From: Tissierella pigra
GTDB lineage: Bacteria; Bacillota; Clostridia; Tissierellales; Tissierellaceae
Length of the DNA: 64,000 bases
Assembly (NCBI RefSeq): GCF_009695605.1
Contig: NZ_VUNQ01000006.1
Coordinates: 1-64,000 of the forward strand
Direction: 5' to 3'
Shown: positions 61,403 through 64,000 of the stretch, piece after piece
Layout: each line of letters opens with the position of its first letter
How positions within the stretch are numbered: the stretch's first letter is position 1
Program-made: the position numbers and the translations under genes
The notes under the pieces: generated by a model
What the model saw: the letters and a program-made list of their open reading frames with translations, nothing else
The model's database searches: none
Told to the model about the DNA's origin: nothing

Positions 61403-63982
61403 TTAAGATTTATTCTTCTTTGAATGAATCAACCAAGTTACTTCTATCAAAGAAGATGGTAACAATATCAAATCCTCATAAACTAAATATTTCCCTTCCC
61501 ATCTTGGATCAAATTTATTTTTATATTTTCTTAGACCATCAAAACTATAAAAATGTTTACCATACTTAAATACCAAGTGTGCAATTCTCTCTTGTATATG
61601 GGCATTCTGGGCTATACCTACATTTGAAAGTGGAGCCATTCCTAAATTGAATATCTTATAGTTATCATCTTTAAATGTCAAAATCAAATTTAATATAAGA
61701 AAAGTCATAGTGTTATTAGGTACTTCCTTTCTAAAACGCATTAAGTCAATTGAAACGGTTTTATCATCATAACTAGGACTTAAGGAAGCAAACGCTATTA
61801 TTTCTCCTGTTTCTCTATTCTTTATAACCCCAATCTTAGATTTATCTAAATATTCTTTATTAAACCATCCAAGTGAAAAACCCATTTCCTCTCTATGGGC
61901 TAACCATTCATCAGAAACTTTTTTTAAATCTAAAAACAGATTTTCATCTATGGAGTTCTCATAATATGTCTCAAAAGTAAAACCATCTTTTTCAAATCGT
62001 CTAAGTATATTTCTAAAGTCTCTACTTTTGGAACTATTTATGTCAAAATTATCAAGCTCTACTAGTCCTGTCTCACCTAGTTTAAAGAAATAATATCCAT
62101 GATCATGATAAAAAGGCAATAATCTTTCACTTGTTTGATAAAAAACTGATTTATATCCATATTCATCTATGAAGTCCTGAAACTCTGTTAAAGCTTCACC
62201 AAAGTACTTTGCATCTCCAATGGGATCTCCTAAAACTACAGCAAGACCATGACTTATCTCATATTGAATTAAAACCTTATTATCTTTAGACCAAAATAAA
62301 TGTTTATCCTTTAAGAATATAAGGTGAGTTAAAAAGTTTCCATCATATTCCTGTAAAAATTTATTTACCCTCTCTTCATCAACGCCTTCATACCTATCAT
62401 TATTCGTTATCCTTTCCTTTGTCAATTCATAATAGATAACAAAAATAATGAGAAGACCATAAGCAATAACTCCACTAGGTATAGGCCAAGAGATTCCTTT
62501 TGTAATTAAAGACTTAAAATACTCAATTCTTATGAAATCCCTCAGTATTATATGGGACATCTTTACATAGGCTAGGAGCCCGATAAATGATAATATCAAA
62601 GTCATAATAGCTTTAAACCAATCAATTGGCAAACTCCTTCTATAGAAACTATGCTTGGACATTTTTAATATTATTAGAACTAGTATTAGAAAAGTCGCTT
62701 CCTCATAGGCAAATCCCTTAATCATTGCAAATATAGCACCAAAAAACAATAGCCACATAGTAATTTTATAACTACGCTTTACCTTCATTCTTATTTCTCT
62801 AGAGATAACTATCAGTAATATTCCTATACATATTGTTAGTTGTCTTGATAGCTGTAAGATTGGAAAGGATAAAAGCCTTGAAGCGATTTTAATTCGTTCA
62901 ATTGCCCCTGGAGCTAATGCAGATAATAATAATGTTACTCCCGATGCTAATATTAATATTGATAATAATAGATTTGTAATACTAGATGTTTTATTGATAA
63001 AATCTGTTACCTTTGAAAAATCTATAAATTTATTTAATTCATCCTCACTTTGAGATTGTATTATTAAAGTAAGATTTATTCCTATTAGCAACGGCATTAT
63101 ATAGTAAAAGACTCTATATAATATTAATATGGCTAAGACATTTTCAGTTCCTACACCATAATATTGAAAACCAAGTAGCACTACTAAATCAAATGACCCT
63201 ACTCCACCAGGCAATAAACTTAAGATACCAGCTATAGAACCTAAGGTAAATATAATAAATACTATATCTAAATTTACCTCTTGACTAAACTGTCTAACAA
63301 TAACAAAGAATAAAGTAAAGGCAATCATCCATTCCACAAAGGATAAGAATAGCAGCCTCACTCTCAAAATAATTCTATTATTATCTACTTCTCTTGAATT
63401 TTTCTTTAAGATATTAAATATTTTATCTATGAAAAAATAGATAACAAAGTATATCATAAAAGCAATAATGGCTATAATCATCCACCTATATTTCTCTAAA
63501 AGTGAATTTATATATTGATACTTAAATAGTGCAATAATCATCATAAGAGAAAGACCTATACCTGTTGATGGGACTAGTAGTAAATTATAATCTATAATAT
63601 CTTCCTTATTGTTAGCACTCTTTTTAAATAATAGTGATCTAATGGAAGCACCTGCTAATCCACCTAACCCAGAAATATTATTTATTGTATTAGCCACAAA
63701 AGTAATACTAAATATAGTTGTCTTTTTTATATTAAAATTTAGATATTCTATTATTGCAAAATCATATAAGCTCATTGATGATACTGCTAATACTCCCAAA
63801 ATAGTAAATATAAATATAAGAGGCATAGGAAATTCCCTGATTATAGATATTGTCTTAGCAAAATCTATTGATTTTAATTCCCTTATTCCCCCAGTAATTA
63901 TAACCACTGTCATAATCATTATAAATATTATTCTTGAAATCTTTGCTCCATTTTTCTTTAATAGCAACTTAAGCGTTTCCAT
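61403..63982 (-). CDS. mprF: Phosphatidylglycerol lysyltransferase MprF (flippase plus synthase)
   Basis: 859-residue membrane enzyme that adds lysine (or alanine) from aminoacyl-tRNA to phosphatidylglycerol and flips the product outward, lowering surface charge and sensitivity to cationic peptides. The N-terminal flippase domain has about eight segments (NNISGLGGLAGASIRSLLF, LLPGGVGSFDLVVLLGFQYYGVGTENVLAILILYR); further segments extend to about residue 540. The soluble synthase domain shows GDPIGDAKYFGEALTEFQDF, LRRFEKDGFTFE, GWFNKEYLDKSKIGVI and LNLGMAPLSNVG. ATG at 63982 is preferred since ATGGAGGAG lies just before it. Confidence 0.93.
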   Translation of the reverse strand: METLKLLLKKNGAKISRIIFIMIMTVVIITGGIRELKSIDFAKTISIIREFPMPLIFIFTILGVLAVSSMSLYDFAIIEYLNFNIKKTTIFSITFVANTINNISGLGGLAGASIRSLLFKKSANNKEDIIDYNLLLVPSTGIGLSLMMIIALFKYQYINSLLEKYRWMIIAIIAFMIYFVIYFFIDKIFNILKKNSREVDNNRIILRVRLLFLSFVEWMIAFTLFFVIVRQFSQEVNLDIVFIIFTLGSIAGILSLLPGGVGSFDLVVLLGFQYYGVGTENVLAILILYRVFYYIMPLLIGINLTLIIQSQSEDELNKFIDFSKVTDFINKTSSITNLLLSILILASGVTLLLSALAPGAIERIKIASRLLSFPILQLSRQLTICIGILLIVISREIRMKVKRSYKITMWLLFFGAIFAMIKGFAYEEATFLILVLIILKMSKHSFYRRSLPIDWFKAIMTLILSFIGLLAYVKMSHIILRDFIRIEYFKSLITKGISWPIPSGVIAYGLLIIFVIYYELTKERITNNDRYEGVDEERVNKFLQEYDGNFLTHLIFLKDKHLFWSKDNKVLIQYEISHGLAVVLGDPIGDAKYFGEALTEFQDFIDEYGYKSVFYQTSERLLPFYHDHGYYFFKLGETGLVELDNFDINSSKSRDFRNILRRFEKDGFTFETYYENSIDENLFLDLKKVSDEWLAHREEMGFSLGWFNKEYLDKSKIGVIKNRETGEIIAFASLSPSYDDKTVSIDLMRFRKEVPNNTMTFLILNLILTFKDDNYKIFNLGMAPLSNVGIAQNAHIQERIAHLVFKYGKHFYSFDGLRKYKNKFDPRWEGKYLVYEDLILLPSSLIEVTWLIHSKKNKS

Positions 63983-64000
63983 ATACTCCTCCATCTGCCA

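Overview
The window is low-GC, AT-rich DNA from an anaerobic Firmicute, most likely of the Clostridia/Tissierellia type. The evidence is TTG/GTG starts behind strong AGGAGG sites, a full anaerobic (cbi-type) cobalamin pathway, BlaI/BlaR1-type regulators, MprF and HelD. No species can be assigned from the sequence. No rRNA, tRNA or CRISPR array was recognised.

Layout. 1-706: 5' part of an insertion sequence with a DDE transposase, cut by the window edge. 883-4551: arsenic operon arsR-arsD-arsA-acr3 with a promoter and a 42-bp palindromic operator. 4.7-15.4 kb: accessory region. It holds a BlaI/M56-peptidase pair followed by a small secreted Trp-rich peptide (+ strand); a radical-SAM peptide locus (Cys-rich precursor, TraX-like and VanZ-like membrane proteins, radical SAM/SPASM maturase); and a second BlaI/BlaR1 pair leading two subtilisin-like lipoproteins. 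15.7-20.2 kb: LysR regulator divergent from a heterodimeric ABC exporter with one degenerate ATP site. 20.4-31 kb: DUF3841 protein, HelD-like ATPase, short transglycosylase, AraC remnant, LytTR-DUF3021-ABC operon, and an ABC-F protein behind a long structured attenuator with a leader peptide.

31.0-49.7 kb: one long leftward operon under a cobalamin riboswitch. It encodes cobalt uptake (cbiMNQO), cobaltochelatase (cbiK), corrin ring synthesis (cbiL,F,G,H,J,T,E,D,C,A), corrinoid uptake (btuFCD) and nucleotide-loop assembly (cobD,T,U,S,C). The missing cbiB and cbiP lie at 58.8-60.6 kb behind mprF and a TIM-barrel gene. 49.8-53.8 kb: zinc operon (Zur, small Cys/His membrane protein, ZnuA, ZnuC, ZnuB, lipoprotein). 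54-58.7 kb: chemoreceptor, YugP-like peptidase and a two-component system.

The two most interesting points are these. (1) Both corrin amidases seem to have lost glutaminase function: CbiA has Ala instead of the catalytic Cys, and CbiP lacks the whole glutaminase domain but keeps its C-terminal tail. This suggests ammonia-dependent amidation. (2) The 4.7-15.4 kb region places a radical-SAM-modified peptide locus between two different protease-based BlaI/M56 sensor operons, one controlling a secreted peptide and the other two subtilase lipoproteins.
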